This document shows, one piece after another, positions 40,975 to 49,344 of a stretch of 50,156 nt of DNA. How positions within the stretch are numbered: the first letter of the stretch is position 1; each line of letters opens with the position of its first letter. A program made the position numbers and the translations under genes. Under the pieces are notes generated by a model. It had not been told where the DNA came from. It saw only the letters and a program-made list of their open reading frames with translations, and did not search any database. The DNA comes from Candidatus Cryptobacteroides onthequi. Lineage in GTDB: Bacteria; Bacteroidota; Bacteroidia; Bacteroidales; UBA932. The stretch covers positions 1 to 50,156 of the forward strand of contig JAGHSA010000039.1 of the NCBI GenBank assembly GCA_018066125.1, given 5' to 3'.

Positions 40975-42057
40975 ATGGTTTACATCCATATACCATTCTG
41001 CAAAAGTTTCTGCACCTATTGCGACTTCTATTCGGAGATATGCTCCGGAAAGGGCTCCAATGAGGTGCAGAACCTTTTTTGCGACAGGCTCTGCGCCGAG
41101 ATGGATGAGCGCCGCTCTGAGATCGCTGCGGCTTCCGTGCCGCGTACGCTCTATTTCGGAGGAGGCACCCCGTCCGTGCTGCCGGCAGAGATGCTTGAAC
41201 GCATCACCCGCGCCCTCGGACCCGGTCCGTATGATGAATTCACCGTCGAGGTGAATCCGGAGGATATCGTGGAAAAGGGACCGGATTATGTGAGACGGCT
41301 GCTTGACATGGGGGTGAACCGCGTGAGCATGGGAGTACAGTCGCTGGATGATACCATCCTCAGGTGGATGAACCGCCGCCACGATGCCGCGCGTGCCGTG
41401 GAGGCCTTCCGCATTCTCCGCGAAGCGGGGGTGAAGAATATCAGCATGGATCTCATATTCGGACTGTCACAGCTTTCGGCGGCTCAGCTGGGTGCGACCC
41501 TTGACGGCTTCCTGGAGCTGGGCCCGGAGCACGTGTCGGCGTACCAGCTCTCGATCGAGGAGGGCAGCGCACTCGCGCGGATGGTGGAGGATGGACGCTA
41601 TGTCGAGGCATCGGAGGAGCTGTGCAGGGAGCAGTACTCCCGCATCTGCGATACGCTCAGGTCGGCTGGATACCTGCATTATGAGGTCTCTAACTGGGCG
41701 CTGCCCGGATGCGAAGCCGTGCACAACAGCGCGTATTGGAGCCGCCGTCCGTATGTGGGCCTGGGTCCCGGAGCGCATTCCTTCGACGGCGCTGTGCGCA
41801 GATGGAACTCCGACAGCCTTTCGGGGTGGACGCCATCTTCAGAACGGCTCACTCCGGAGGATACTGCAGTGGAGACTGTCATGCTGGGTCTGCGCACATC
41901 CAGAGGCCTTGATCCAGCCGAACTGCGTGCGAAATGCAGCCAGGAGGCACTCGGGCGCCTCCTGGAATCAGGTTCTATCGTGGAAGAAGAAGGACGCTTC
42001 CGCATCCCCGAAGATCACTTTTTCGTGTCGGATGACATCATCCGGCAGCTTGTCTAG
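40975..42057 (+). CDS. hemW: Radical SAM heme chaperone HemW
   Basis: 360 residues. The radical SAM cluster motif is Cys9-xxx-Cys13-xx-Cys16 (IHIPFCKSFCTYCDFYSE). Next are FGGGTPSVLPAEMLERI, the strands VNPEDIVEKGPDY and RVSMGVQSLDD, and the HemW C-terminal block GLGPGAHSFDG. It belongs to the coproporphyrinogen-oxidase-like group whose characterised members bind heme rather than oxidise coproporphyrinogen. It directly follows the coiled-coil gene and overlaps the aminopeptidase gene by 4 bases at the stop. Confidence 0.9.
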   Translation: MVYIHIPFCKSFCTYCDFYSEICSGKGSNEVQNLFCDRLCAEMDERRSEIAAASVPRTLYFGGGTPSVLPAEMLERITRALGPGPYDEFTVEVNPEDIVEKGPDYVRRLLDMGVNRVSMGVQSLDDTILRWMNRRHDAARAVEAFRILREAGVKNISMDLIFGLSQLSAAQLGATLDGFLELGPEHVSAYQLSIEEGSALARMVEDGRYVEASEELCREQYSRICDTLRSAGYLHYEVSNWALPGCEAVHNSAYWSRRPYVGLGPGAHSFDGAVRRWNSDSLSGWTPSSERLTPEDTAVETVMLGLRTSRGLDPAELRAKCSQEALGRLLESGSIVEEEGRFRIPEDHFFVSDDIIRQLV

Positions 42058-43889
42058 ATGGCCTCCGTCTTGAGCCTCAGCCATGCTGCGATATGCGACG
42101 GCAGCTTCGGGGCGAGCGTGCGGTACACCCTTTCATTGTAGGCGTTCAGCCAGTCGATTTCCTCTTTGTCGAGTAGTTCTCTGACTATCGCACCGGTGTC
42201 GAAATGGCACAGGGTGAGGGTTTCGAACTCCAGCCATTCACCGAAATCGTTGCGTCCCGCCTCCACGCAGAGCACCAGATTCTCATGGCGTACGCCATGC
42301 ATCCCTTCGCGGTAGATGCCGGGCTCGTCAGAGGTGATCATGCCGGGGACGATGGGCTGGCGGTTGAAGTTCTGCCGTATGTCCTGCGGGCCTTCATGCA
42401 CTCCGAGGAAGAATCCGACTCCGTGGCCTGTTCCGTGCCCGAAGTTGCGCTTGCACCTCCAGAGCGGGTTGCGGGCGAGCGCATCTATCTGGCAGCCGGC
42501 TGTTCCGCGCGGGAACACCGCCATGGCGAGATCGATATGTCCCTTGAGCACGAGGGTGTAATCCTCCTTTTCGAGTGCGGTGCACGGACCGAGCGGGATG
42601 GTGCGGGTGATGTCTGTGGTGCCGGAAAGATACTGTCCGCCGGAATCGCAGAGGTAGAGGCCGTGCGGCTCCAGCATCGGGGCATCCTTGCGCGGAGTGA
42701 CATAGTGAGGGAGGGCGCCTCCGGGGCCGTATGCGGAGATGGTCTCAAAGCTGTCTCCCATGTACCCCGGAATCTCGGAGCGGTAGCTGTCGAGTTTCAG
42801 GGATGCATCCCATTCGCTCACGCCGCGGCCGGACTGGACCTCACCCTCGAGCCAGTAGAGGAACTTTTCCATTGCGGCGCCGTCATCGACATGGATGGCG
42901 CGCATGGCTTTGATTTCGGTCTCGTTCTTCACGGCCTTCCGCAGCACGACAGGGGAGACGCCTTCGATGATCCGGCTCCCGAGCTGTTTGTAGAGGCTGT
43001 AATTGAGGGTTGAACTGTCCACGAACAGAGTCCCGAGGCTGCCGTCCGATTCCTTCTCGGCGAGCACCATGTCGATGTCGTCGTAAGGGAATATGCTGAT
43101 GTCATCCTCTTCGAGTTCGCAGAAAGTGTCGAGAGTGCGCTGGTCTGCCGCATCATAGCTGTCCTTGCGTACAAACCAGTCGACTTCGTCCGGAGTGACG
43201 AGAAGGTGGGAGATGACCAGGGGATTGTATTCTATGTCCGAGCCTCTCACATTGAGAGTCCATGCTATCTCATCGAGAGCTGTTATCAGGATGCTGTCGG
43301 CTCCCTGTTCGCGGACGGCGGCTCTGAGCCATGTGAGCTTGCCCCAGCGGCTTTCGCCCGCAGTGCGGGTGCCGAGGCTGATCACAGGAGTCTGAGGTAT
43401 CTGCGGCCGGTCGATCCAGAGGGTGTCCATCATGTCCGGCACATCGACGATGCGGCATGCCGGCTCGTCGTCCTCACCGACTCCGAATGCTTCCTGGATG
43501 TCGCGGATGGCGCTTACGCTCTGGCACAGGCCGTCCACGGCCACGATCACCGTACGCCTGCGGTCTCTGAATGCTACCTGAGACAGCCATTCAGGGATGA
43601 GCACCTGATCCGGAACCCTTGTCTTGTGGAGCACTATGCCTGTTCCGGAGAGCTGGCGGTTTGCCTGGATGAAATAGCGGGTGTCTGTCCAGAGTCCGGC
43701 GTGGTCTGCCGTGATGACGATGTCCCCGGCCTCGCCTGTGAAGCCGCTTATCCATTCGACCTGCTTCCACCTGACTGCCGGATATTCGCTGCAGTGAGGG
43801 TCGGATCCGGTGATGATGACAGCGTCCCATCCGCGTCGGGACATGATCGACCGGAGTGCCTCCACCCTCTGATGATAGATGTTTTCCAT
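42054..43889 (-). CDS. Xaa-Pro aminopeptidase (M24B, aminopeptidase P)
   Basis: 611 residues from the ATG at 43889 (MENIYHQRVEALRSIMSRRG). The frame stays open upstream, but that extra leader is unlike the family. Two N-terminal creatinase-like domains precede the C-terminal pita-bread catalytic domain. Metal ligands are recognisable: LCDSGGQYLSGTTDITRTIP (two Asp), NFGHGTGHGVG (His), MITSDEPGIYREG (Glu) and VRHENLVLCVEA (Glu). It removes N-terminal residues before proline. The size (about 600) is that of the three-domain eukaryote-like type common in Bacteroidota. Confidence 0.9.
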   Translation of the reverse strand: MENIYHQRVEALRSIMSRRGWDAVIITGSDPHCSEYPAVRWKQVEWISGFTGEAGDIVITADHAGLWTDTRYFIQANRQLSGTGIVLHKTRVPDQVLIPEWLSQVAFRDRRRTVIVAVDGLCQSVSAIRDIQEAFGVGEDDEPACRIVDVPDMMDTLWIDRPQIPQTPVISLGTRTAGESRWGKLTWLRAAVREQGADSILITALDEIAWTLNVRGSDIEYNPLVISHLLVTPDEVDWFVRKDSYDAADQRTLDTFCELEEDDISIFPYDDIDMVLAEKESDGSLGTLFVDSSTLNYSLYKQLGSRIIEGVSPVVLRKAVKNETEIKAMRAIHVDDGAAMEKFLYWLEGEVQSGRGVSEWDASLKLDSYRSEIPGYMGDSFETISAYGPGGALPHYVTPRKDAPMLEPHGLYLCDSGGQYLSGTTDITRTIPLGPCTALEKEDYTLVLKGHIDLAMAVFPRGTAGCQIDALARNPLWRCKRNFGHGTGHGVGFFLGVHEGPQDIRQNFNRQPIVPGMITSDEPGIYREGMHGVRHENLVLCVEAGRNDFGEWLEFETLTLCHFDTGAIVRELLDKEEIDWLNAYNERVYRTLAPKLPSHIAAWLRLKTEAI

Positions 43890-43929
43890 AAAAGAATAAA
43901 GGAGCTGACTGAGCAGCTCCGATAAGTGT

Positions 43930-44493
43930 CTAGACTGTGAGAATCTCTTTTTCCTTTGCGGCGATGAGCTCATCGACCTTCTTGACGAACCTGTCGGTCA
44001 GCTTCTGTACATCGTCCTCTCCGTCCTTCTCGATGTCCTCTGGGATTCCGTCGGACTTGATAGACTTCTTGAGAGCGTCGACAGCGTCGCGGCGTGCGTT
44101 TCTCACTACGACCTTGGATCCTTCACCTGAGGTCTTGGCCTTCTTGATGAGCTCCTTTCTTCTCTCCTCTGTGAGAGGCGGAACTGTGCATCGGATGGTC
44201 TCGCCGTTGTTCTGAGGGGTGAAGCCGAGGTTGTTGTCGATGATGGCCTTCTCGATAGCTGCGATCATCTTTTTCTCCCAAGGCTGGATGGCCAGGGTCC
44301 TTGCGTCAGGGGTTGTGACGGAAGCGACCTGTGGGATAGGTGTAGGTGTGCCGTAGTAGTCGACGGTCACATTGTTGAAGATTGAGGGATTTGCCTTTCC
44401 TACGCGGTATGTCTTGAGGTCTTCCTCGAGGAATGCAACCGCATCCGTCATCTTCTTCTCGCAGTTGGCGATGATTTCTTTTACTTTATCCAT
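43930..44493 (-). CDS. frr: Ribosome recycling factor
   Basis: 187 residues from the ATG at 44493, the normal size. Conserved blocks: LKTYRVGKANPSIFNNVTVD, YYGTPTPIPQVASVTTPDAR, LAIQPWEKKMIAAIEKAI and VVVRNARRDAVDALKK. It splits post-termination ribosomes with EF-G. It follows pyrH by 19 bases, a widely conserved pair. An upstream in-frame ATG (44526) lies inside pyrH and is not used. Confidence 0.95.
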   Translation of the reverse strand: MDKVKEIIANCEKKMTDAVAFLEEDLKTYRVGKANPSIFNNVTVDYYGTPTPIPQVASVTTPDARTLAIQPWEKKMIAAIEKAIIDNNLGFTPQNNGETIRCTVPPLTEERRKELIKKAKTSGEGSKVVVRNARRDAVDALKKSIKSDGIPEDIEKDGEDDVQKLTDRFVKKVDELIAAKEKEILTV

Positions 44494-44512
44494 ATCGTTA
44501 GCTTGTTTGTTT

Positions 44513-45217
44513 TTATTTGTGTACAAGGGTTCCGACCTTTTCTCCGTTGAGGATGCAGGTCAGCGAGCCGGAAACATTCATGTCGAAGACGATGATAGGG
44601 AGATCGCCCTGCTCGCAGAGGGCGAAGGCTGTCTGGTCCATGACCTTCAGGTGGTCGCCGATGGCCTTGTCAAAGCTGAGCTCGTCATATTTGACGGCAT
44701 TCGGGTCCTTTTCAGGGTCAGCTGTATAGACGCCGTCCACACGTGTACCCTTGAGAAGCACGTCGGCACCGATTTCGAGCGCACGCAGGGCTGCACCCGA
44801 GTCTGTGGTGAAGAAAGGATTGCCGGTACCTCCGGCGATCAGGGCGACGCCGCCCTCCTCGAGCACCTTCACGGCTTCCTCTCTGACATAGTATCTTGCA
44901 ATCGGCTCCATAGGGGTGGCTGTGAAAACCTCTGCCTTGATTCCCTGTGAACGGAGAGCCATGGCGAGGGCCATGGAGTTGATGACTGTGGCGAGCATGC
45001 CCATCTTGTCGCCGTTGACTCTGTCAAAGCCTTTGCCGACGCCCTGAAGGCCGCGGAAGATGTTTCCGCCTCCATTGACGATGGCTACCTGCATGCCGGC
45101 CTTCACTGCGGCAGCGACTTCGGCCGCCTGCCTGTTGATGCTGTCTTCATTGATGCCTCTGCCTTCCGGACCTCCGAGGCTTTCTCCGCTCAATTTGAGC
45201 AAAACCCTTTTATACAT
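44513..45217 (-). CDS. pyrH: UMP kinase
   Basis: 234 residues, full length. Amino-acid-kinase motifs: VLLKLSGESLGGPEGRGINE, VAIVNGGGNIFRGLQGV, LLKGTRVDGVYTADPEKDPN and PIIVFDMNVSGSL. It phosphorylates UMP to UDP, feeding nucleic acid, peptidoglycan and lipopolysaccharide precursors. It is transcribed with frr from a promoter that overlaps the divergent sdhC promoter. Confidence 0.96.
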   Translation of the reverse strand: MYKRVLLKLSGESLGGPEGRGINEDSINRQAAEVAAAVKAGMQVAIVNGGGNIFRGLQGVGKGFDRVNGDKMGMLATVINSMALAMALRSQGIKAEVFTATPMEPIARYYVREEAVKVLEEGGVALIAGGTGNPFFTTDSGAALRALEIGADVLLKGTRVDGVYTADPEKDPNAVKYDELSFDKAIGDHLKVMDQTAFALCEQGDLPIIVFDMNVSGSLTCILNGEKVGTLVHK

Positions 45218-45255
45218 ATATCTGATGAGGTTTGACTGTGTGATTGTGTGGAAAA

Positions 45256-45287
45256 CAAATTTATCGGAAAATTATGAAACTTGCAAG
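45256..45287 (-). promoter_or_regulatory. Promoter of pyrH-frr
   Basis: On the minus strand TAAATTTG (45263 to 45256) fits the -7 consensus. CTTG (45287 to 45284) lies 20 bases upstream and is part of the palindrome CTTGCAAG (45280-45287). The leader to the ATG at 45217 is about 35 bases. Confidence 0.55.
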
Positions 45288-45303
45288 AAAGCCACTATAT
45301 TTG
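45273..45303 (+). promoter_or_regulatory. Promoter of sdhC
   Basis: TATATTTG (45296-45303) fits TAnnTTTG, and TATG (45273-45276) lies exactly 19 bases upstream as a 3-of-4 -33 element. The leader is about 35 bases. It overlaps the divergent pyrH promoter. Confidence 0.55.
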
Positions 45304-45341
45304 CACCTATCTTAAAATCGGATAATTAAATTAAAACACAT

Positions 45342-46052
45342 ATGTTCATCTTCAACTCTTCAATCGGAAAGAAGTTTATCCAGAGCGTCAGCGGCGCATT
45401 CCTTATCATCTTCCTTCTTCTCCACGCTACTATCAATTTCTTCTCAGTGATAGATTCATTCACTGGCAAGTTCGGTAACGCATTGGAAGACGACAAGCTT
45501 TTCACAGCCGGTGACGGTCTCTTCAAACTTGGATGTGACTTCATGTCAACTCCAATCATCAGCATCATGGTTCCAGTGCTTGCACTCGGTTTCCTTGTAC
45601 ACATCGCTTACGGTATCTGGCTTTCTGTCCTGAACATAAAGGCTCGCGGCCCTCAGAAGTATGAAGTTGCCAGCAAGGCTGCTGCCGATTCATGGTCAGC
45701 CAAGAATATGGTTGTCCTCGGAATCGTGATCCTCGGTTTCATCGCATTCCATCTTACACACTTCTGGGCAAAGATGCAGCTTCCTGAGCTGTTCGGTGTA
45801 GGTGTGGCTGAGAATGATCCTTACGCACTGCTCATGGCAACATTCGGCAATCCTGTAGTCCTCGTTCTCTACATTGTATGGTTTGTCGCAGTATGGCTGC
45901 ACCTCATCCATGGTTTCTGGAGCATGTTCCAGACAGTGGGCTGGAATGGCCAGACATGGTTCAAGAGAGTGAAGGTCATCGGCATCGTAGTTGCCACATT
46001 GGTCTGCCTCATGTTCGTCGCTACAGCAGTCAATGCATTCATCCAGGCGTAA
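45342..46052 (+). CDS. sdhC: Succinate dehydrogenase/fumarate reductase cytochrome b (b558 type)
   Basis: 236 residues with five membrane helices and heme-ligand histidines in the expected helices (FLLLHATINFFS, LVHIAYGIWLS, IAFHLTHFWAK, WLHLIHGFWSMFQTVGWNGQ). This is the di-heme or mono-heme single-subunit anchor found in Bacteroidota complexes. Usually sdhA and sdhB follow at once. Here a strong terminator follows after 21 bases and no flavoprotein or iron-sulfur subunit is present in the rest of the window. Whether the partners are elsewhere in the genome cannot be seen. Confidence 0.92.
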   Translation: MFIFNSSIGKKFIQSVSGAFLIIFLLLHATINFFSVIDSFTGKFGNALEDDKLFTAGDGLFKLGCDFMSTPIISIMVPVLALGFLVHIAYGIWLSVLNIKARGPQKYEVASKAAADSWSAKNMVVLGIVILGFIAFHLTHFWAKMQLPELFGVGVAENDPYALLMATFGNPVVLVLYIVWFVAVWLHLIHGFWSMFQTVGWNGQTWFKRVKVIGIVVATLVCLMFVATAVNAFIQA

Positions 46053-46073
46053 GTCCTGAAAGAGACATAAATG

Positions 46074-46106
46074 AAAGGTCGGCCCGAGAGCCGACCTTTT
46101 CTGTTT
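46074..46106 (+). terminator. Rho-independent terminator after sdhC
   Basis: AAAGGTCGGC (46074-46083) pairs perfectly with GCCGACCTTT (46090-46099) across a 6-base loop, then TTCTGTTT-like tail. The A-rich left side would also serve the convergent lpxK transcript, so it may act in both directions. Confidence 0.88.
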
Positions 46107-46132
46107 CCTGACCTCTGCAGGGGCCTCGGAAT

Positions 46133-47266
46133 CTATTTTGAAATTGTGTTGAATAGTGTCTGGCTGAAGACTTCACGCTCCCTTTCGTTCACAAAGTTGA
46201 CCTCGATAGGGACCTTGAACATGCGCTCCTTGAGCATGAAAGGGAGTTTGTCGAAATCCATGATGCGGTGTGCATCCTTCTCCGTGGTGATGATGGCGGC
46301 GGTGGAGTTGCGCATTGCGGCGCTGTGGATGGCACGCACGTCACCCTTGCTGAACTTGTGGTGGTCCTTGAATCTGAACTTCTCGACAAGCCTGTAGTTG
46401 TCACTGAGGTAGCGCCTCAGAGGTGTATCCTTGGCGATGCCGGTGAAAAGGATGGCATTGCGCGCGTAGATATACCGCGGGTCGCATTCTCCGTAGATCG
46501 GCGCGGGCTGGCTGTACTCGATGGTGGTGAAGAAGAGCTTCTGCCTCCTGCCGTCGTGGCCCGTGCCCTCGCAGGTCTTGCTGTCGTAGTCCCTGATGCC
46601 AAGGGATGTCGCCCAGACGGTCTTGTCCCAGTCGGTGATGTACCTGTCGCATTTGGTGACTATGATGACGTCGGCGTCATAAATCCTTTCCGGGAGGTCC
46701 CTGAGGCTGCCGATAGGAAGGAGCCTGTCGGAGAATACCGGACGCTCGAAGTCGACGAGCACGATGTTGAGGCTGGCCTTGAGCTGCCTGTACTGATATG
46801 CGTCGTCCAGGACGATGACATCTGCCGCCGGGATGTTCTTGTCCACACACCTGCGTGTCCTGCGCAGAGTGCGCACCTTGTCCGGGTGGCAGAGGTAGTC
46901 GCATCCGCGGATGCGGTTGCTCTCGAGGGCAACGGTCACTGCCGGGAATTTCTTCTTGATCTGCAGCGGCTCGTCGCCGTAGAATGAGGCCTTGCCTGTA
47001 GTCACGACCTGCTGGAAGCCGCGGCTCTCGCGCTTGTATCCGCGGGAGAGGACGGCGATGTTGCGGTATGCCCAGTCTTCGTGGGCGAGCAGCATGCGCA
47101 GAATCATCTCTGTATGCGGAGTCTTGCCTGTGCCTCCGACGGTGACGTTCCCCACGCATATGGTCGGTACCTCGGCGCTGTGCTGCTTGCGCAGTCCGAG
47201 GTCAAACATCGCGTTGCGGACTTTCAGGGTCAGGTAGTATGGAAAGAGTACAAGTCTGTCGTACAT
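46133..47266 (-). CDS. lpxK: Tetraacyldisaccharide 4'-kinase
   Basis: 377 residues. The family's Walker A is VGNVTVGGTGKTPHTEMILR; other blocks are NIAVLSRGYKRESRGF, VIVLDDAYQYRQLKASLNIV and the late TTEKDAHRIMDF. It phosphorylates the lipid A precursor disaccharide-1-phosphate at the 4' position at the inner membrane. Its start lies 10 bases after the dusB stop, so the two are probably cotranscribed. Confidence 0.93.
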   Translation of the reverse strand: MYDRLVLFPYYLTLKVRNAMFDLGLRKQHSAEVPTICVGNVTVGGTGKTPHTEMILRMLLAHEDWAYRNIAVLSRGYKRESRGFQQVVTTGKASFYGDEPLQIKKKFPAVTVALESNRIRGCDYLCHPDKVRTLRRTRRCVDKNIPAADVIVLDDAYQYRQLKASLNIVLVDFERPVFSDRLLPIGSLRDLPERIYDADVIIVTKCDRYITDWDKTVWATSLGIRDYDSKTCEGTGHDGRRQKLFFTTIEYSQPAPIYGECDPRYIYARNAILFTGIAKDTPLRRYLSDNYRLVEKFRFKDHHKFSKGDVRAIHSAAMRNSTAAIITTEKDAHRIMDFDKLPFMLKERMFKVPIEVNFVNEREREVFSQTLFNTISK

Positions 47267-47276
47267 ATATTATAGG

Positions 47277-48311
47277 TTAAAGGCCGTACACGCTGGCGGC
47301 TTCTTCGAGAGGAGTGCCGCCCCAGCGTTCGTTTACATAGTCAAGGAGCGCGTAGAGCTCCTGCGGGTCGGTGGTGGTGACCAGTTTGATGCGCGTGTCC
47401 TTGAACTCAGGCAGACCCTTGAAATAGCATGAGAGATGTCTCCGCATCTCAAACACGCCGCGAGTTTCCCCCTTGAGGTCGAGCGAGAGGCCGAGGTGTC
47501 TCTTGGCGAGGGCGACCCTGCCTGTGACGCTCATAGGTGCAGGCAGCTCTCCGGTGTCGAGGTAGTGCCTGATCTCCCTGAATATCCATGGATGCCCGAA
47601 TGAAGCGCGCCCCACCATGATCCCGTCCACCCCGTAGCGGTCGAAGTATTCCTTCGCCTTTTCGGCGGAATTGATGTCGCCGTTACCTATAATAGGTATA
47701 TGCATGCGCGGGTTCTCCTTGATCTTTCCGATCAGGGACCAGTCCGCTTCACCTCTGTACATCTGGCATCTGGTCCTGCCGTGGATGGTGAGGGCCTTGA
47801 TGCCGGTATCCTGGAGCCTCTCGGCAAGCTCGACGATGATCTTGGAATTGTCGTCCCAGCCCAGGCGGGTCTTGACCGTCACGGGTTTGCGCACCGCTTC
47901 GACCACGGCTCTGGTGATGGCTACCATCTTGTCAGGCTCCTTCATCATGCCGGAGCCTGCGCCACGTCCGGCTATCTTGCTCACAGGGCAGCCGAAGTTG
48001 ATGTCTATCACATCGCAGCCATGGCCGCCAGCTATCTCGTCGGCGTGGTCCGCCATCTTCGCTGCCTCGACCATGGCCTCGGGGTTGTTGCCGTAGATCT
48101 GGATGCCTATGGGGGCTTCCTCCTCTATGGTCTTCATCTTGGCTATGGCCTTGACGGCATCGCGTATCAATCCGTCGGACGGGACAAATTCGGTATAGAC
48201 CATGTCGGCCCCCATGTCCTTGCACACGATGCGGAAGGATGCGTCTGTCACATCCTCCATCGGGGCGAGAAGCACGGGTCTTTCACCGAGATCTATATCT
48301 CCTATCCTCAT
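47277..48311 (-). CDS. dusB: tRNA-dihydrouridine synthase (DusB type)
   Basis: 344 residues from the ATG at 48311 (MRIGDIDLGERPVLLAPMED); the frame can be extended to a TTG at 48329, but that lies at the predicted transcript start. FMN-barrel blocks: LLAPMEDVTDASFRIVCKDM, IDINFGCPVSKIAGRGAGSG with the catalytic Cys, KTRLGWDD, LTIHGRTRCQMYRGEADW, and GNGDINS with GVDGIMVGRASFGHPWIF. It reduces uridines in the D-loop of tRNA. lpxK follows. Confidence 0.93.
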   Translation of the reverse strand: MRIGDIDLGERPVLLAPMEDVTDASFRIVCKDMGADMVYTEFVPSDGLIRDAVKAIAKMKTIEEEAPIGIQIYGNNPEAMVEAAKMADHADEIAGGHGCDVIDINFGCPVSKIAGRGAGSGMMKEPDKMVAITRAVVEAVRKPVTVKTRLGWDDNSKIIVELAERLQDTGIKALTIHGRTRCQMYRGEADWSLIGKIKENPRMHIPIIGNGDINSAEKAKEYFDRYGVDGIMVGRASFGHPWIFREIRHYLDTGELPAPMSVTGRVALAKRHLGLSLDLKGETRGVFEMRRHLSCYFKGLPEFKDTRIKLVTTTDPQELYALLDYVNERWGGTPLEEAASVYGL

Positions 48312-48330
48312 CTGACACTGATTAACCAAG

Positions 48331-48362
48331 CAAAAATACTAAAAGCGCGCTGCAAGTCCAAA
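48331..48362 (-). promoter_or_regulatory. Promoter of dusB-lpxK
   Basis: On the minus strand TATTTTTG (48338 to 48331) fits TAnnTTTG, and TTTG (48362 to 48359) lies 20 bases upstream. The predicted start is near 48327, 16 bases before the chosen ATG. Confidence 0.6.
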
Positions 48363-48402
48363 GAGAGTTATCCACAGGCTTGAGTTCAAATTGTTAATGA
48401 AT

Positions 48403-48433
48403 TTTGTAAGGATGAAAATATTTTGTACCTTTG
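48403..48433 (+). promoter_or_regulatory. Consensus promoter of rplM-rpsI-rpsB
   Basis: TTTG (48403-48406), 19 bases, TACCTTTG (48426-48433): a perfect match to the Bacteroidota housekeeping consensus in both boxes and spacing. Transcription should begin near 48437. Confidence 0.8.
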
Positions 48434-48492
48434 CGTCCCCTATTATGTGTAGGGATCGCAATTTTATTATTAACCAATTAAAGATCAAGACA
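48434..48492 (+). promoter_or_regulatory. Candidate leader of the rplM operon
   Basis: The short leader begins with a hairpin: CCCTA (48438-48442) pairs with TAGGG (48450-48454) over a 7-base loop, extendable by U-A and CG/CG pairs with single bulges. An unstructured AU-rich stretch leads to the GTG. Ribosomal protein leaders often bind the product of the operon; such a role here is inference. Confidence 0.35.
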
Positions 48493-48945
48493 GTGGACAC
48501 ACAAAGCTACAAGACAGTATCGCTCAACAAGGCGACTGTACAGAAAGAGTGGGTCGTCATTGACGCTACAGATCTCGCACTTGGCCGTCTCGCATCAAGA
48601 GTTGCTCTTGTCCTCCGCGGCAAGACAAAGCCAGGCTTCACACCTAACGTTGATTGTGGTGACAACGTCATCGTAGTCAACTGTGAGAAGGTGGCTCTCA
48701 AGGGCAAGAAGATGACCAACCGCGTTTACACACGCTACACAGGTTATCCGGGTGGACAGCGCTTCACCACACCTGCAGAGATCCTCGCAAAGAGACCTAC
48801 AGAGTTGATCAGGAGAGCAGTAAAGGGTATGCTCCCTAAGACCCGTCTTGGTGACAAGCTCATCAACAACCTCTTCATCTATGAGGGACCAGAGCATCCT
48901 CACCAGGCACAGAACCCTAAGACAATTAAGTTGGACGAAATTTAA
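48493..48945 (+). CDS. rplM: Ribosomal protein L13 (uL13)
   Basis: 150 residues from GTG at 48493 (MDTQSYKTVSLNKATVQKEW). The frame extends to 48391, but that part lies across the promoter. Blocks: VVIDATDLALGRLASRVALV, GKTKPGFTPNVDCGDNVIVV, YTRYTGYPGGQR and AVKGMLPKTRLGDKLINNLF. It is an early-assembly 50S protein. rpsI follows 9 bases after its stop, the usual order. Codon choice is strongly biased, as expected for high expression. Confidence 0.96.
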   Translation: MDTQSYKTVSLNKATVQKEWVVIDATDLALGRLASRVALVLRGKTKPGFTPNVDCGDNVIVVNCEKVALKGKKMTNRVYTRYTGYPGGQRFTTPAEILAKRPTELIRRAVKGMLPKTRLGDKLINNLFIYEGPEHPHQAQNPKTIKLDEI

Positions 48946-48954
48946 ACAGAGTAA

Positions 48955-49344
48955 ATGGAACAGACACACGCCCTTGGAAGACGTAAAGCAGCTGTAGCTC
49001 GCGTTTATATCGTTGCTGGAAAAGGTAACATCACGATCAACGGCCGTGACCTCCAGGATTACTTCAAGGAGGATTCACTTCGTTATATCGTGAACCAGCC
49101 TCTCGTTCTCACCCAGGCTGAAGGTCAGTTTGACATCAAGGTCACCATCGTAGGTGGTGGTATCAAGGGTCAGGCTGAGGCTATCAGACTCGGTATCGCC
49201 CGCGCTCTCTGCGAGGTTGATAAGGAGGCTTACCGTTCTACACTCAAGGCAGCTGGTTTCCTCACCCGCGATCCACGCGAGGTCGAGAGAAAGAAGCCAG
49301 GACAGCCTGGTGCTCGTAGACGCTTCCAGTTCAGCAAACGTTAG
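48955..49344 (+). CDS. rpsI: Ribosomal protein S9 (uS9)
   Basis: 129 residues: HALGRRKAAVARVYIVAGKG at the start, then TIVGGGIKGQAEAIRLGIAR, and the basic C-terminal tail RKKPGQPGARRRFQFSKR, which reaches the P-site tRNA in the 30S subunit. It is cotranscribed with rplM. Confidence 0.97.
   Translation: MEQTHALGRRKAAVARVYIVAGKGNITINGRDLQDYFKEDSLRYIVNQPLVLTQAEGQFDIKVTIVGGGIKGQAEAIRLGIARALCEVDKEAYRSTLKAAGFLTRDPREVERKKPGQPGARRRFQFSKR

Noticed and set aside
48368-48376. TTATCCACA, a consensus DnaA box, between dusB and rplM
   Set aside because: A single 9-mer with no second box, no AT-rich unwinding region and no dnaA/dnaN nearby; not evidence for an origin.
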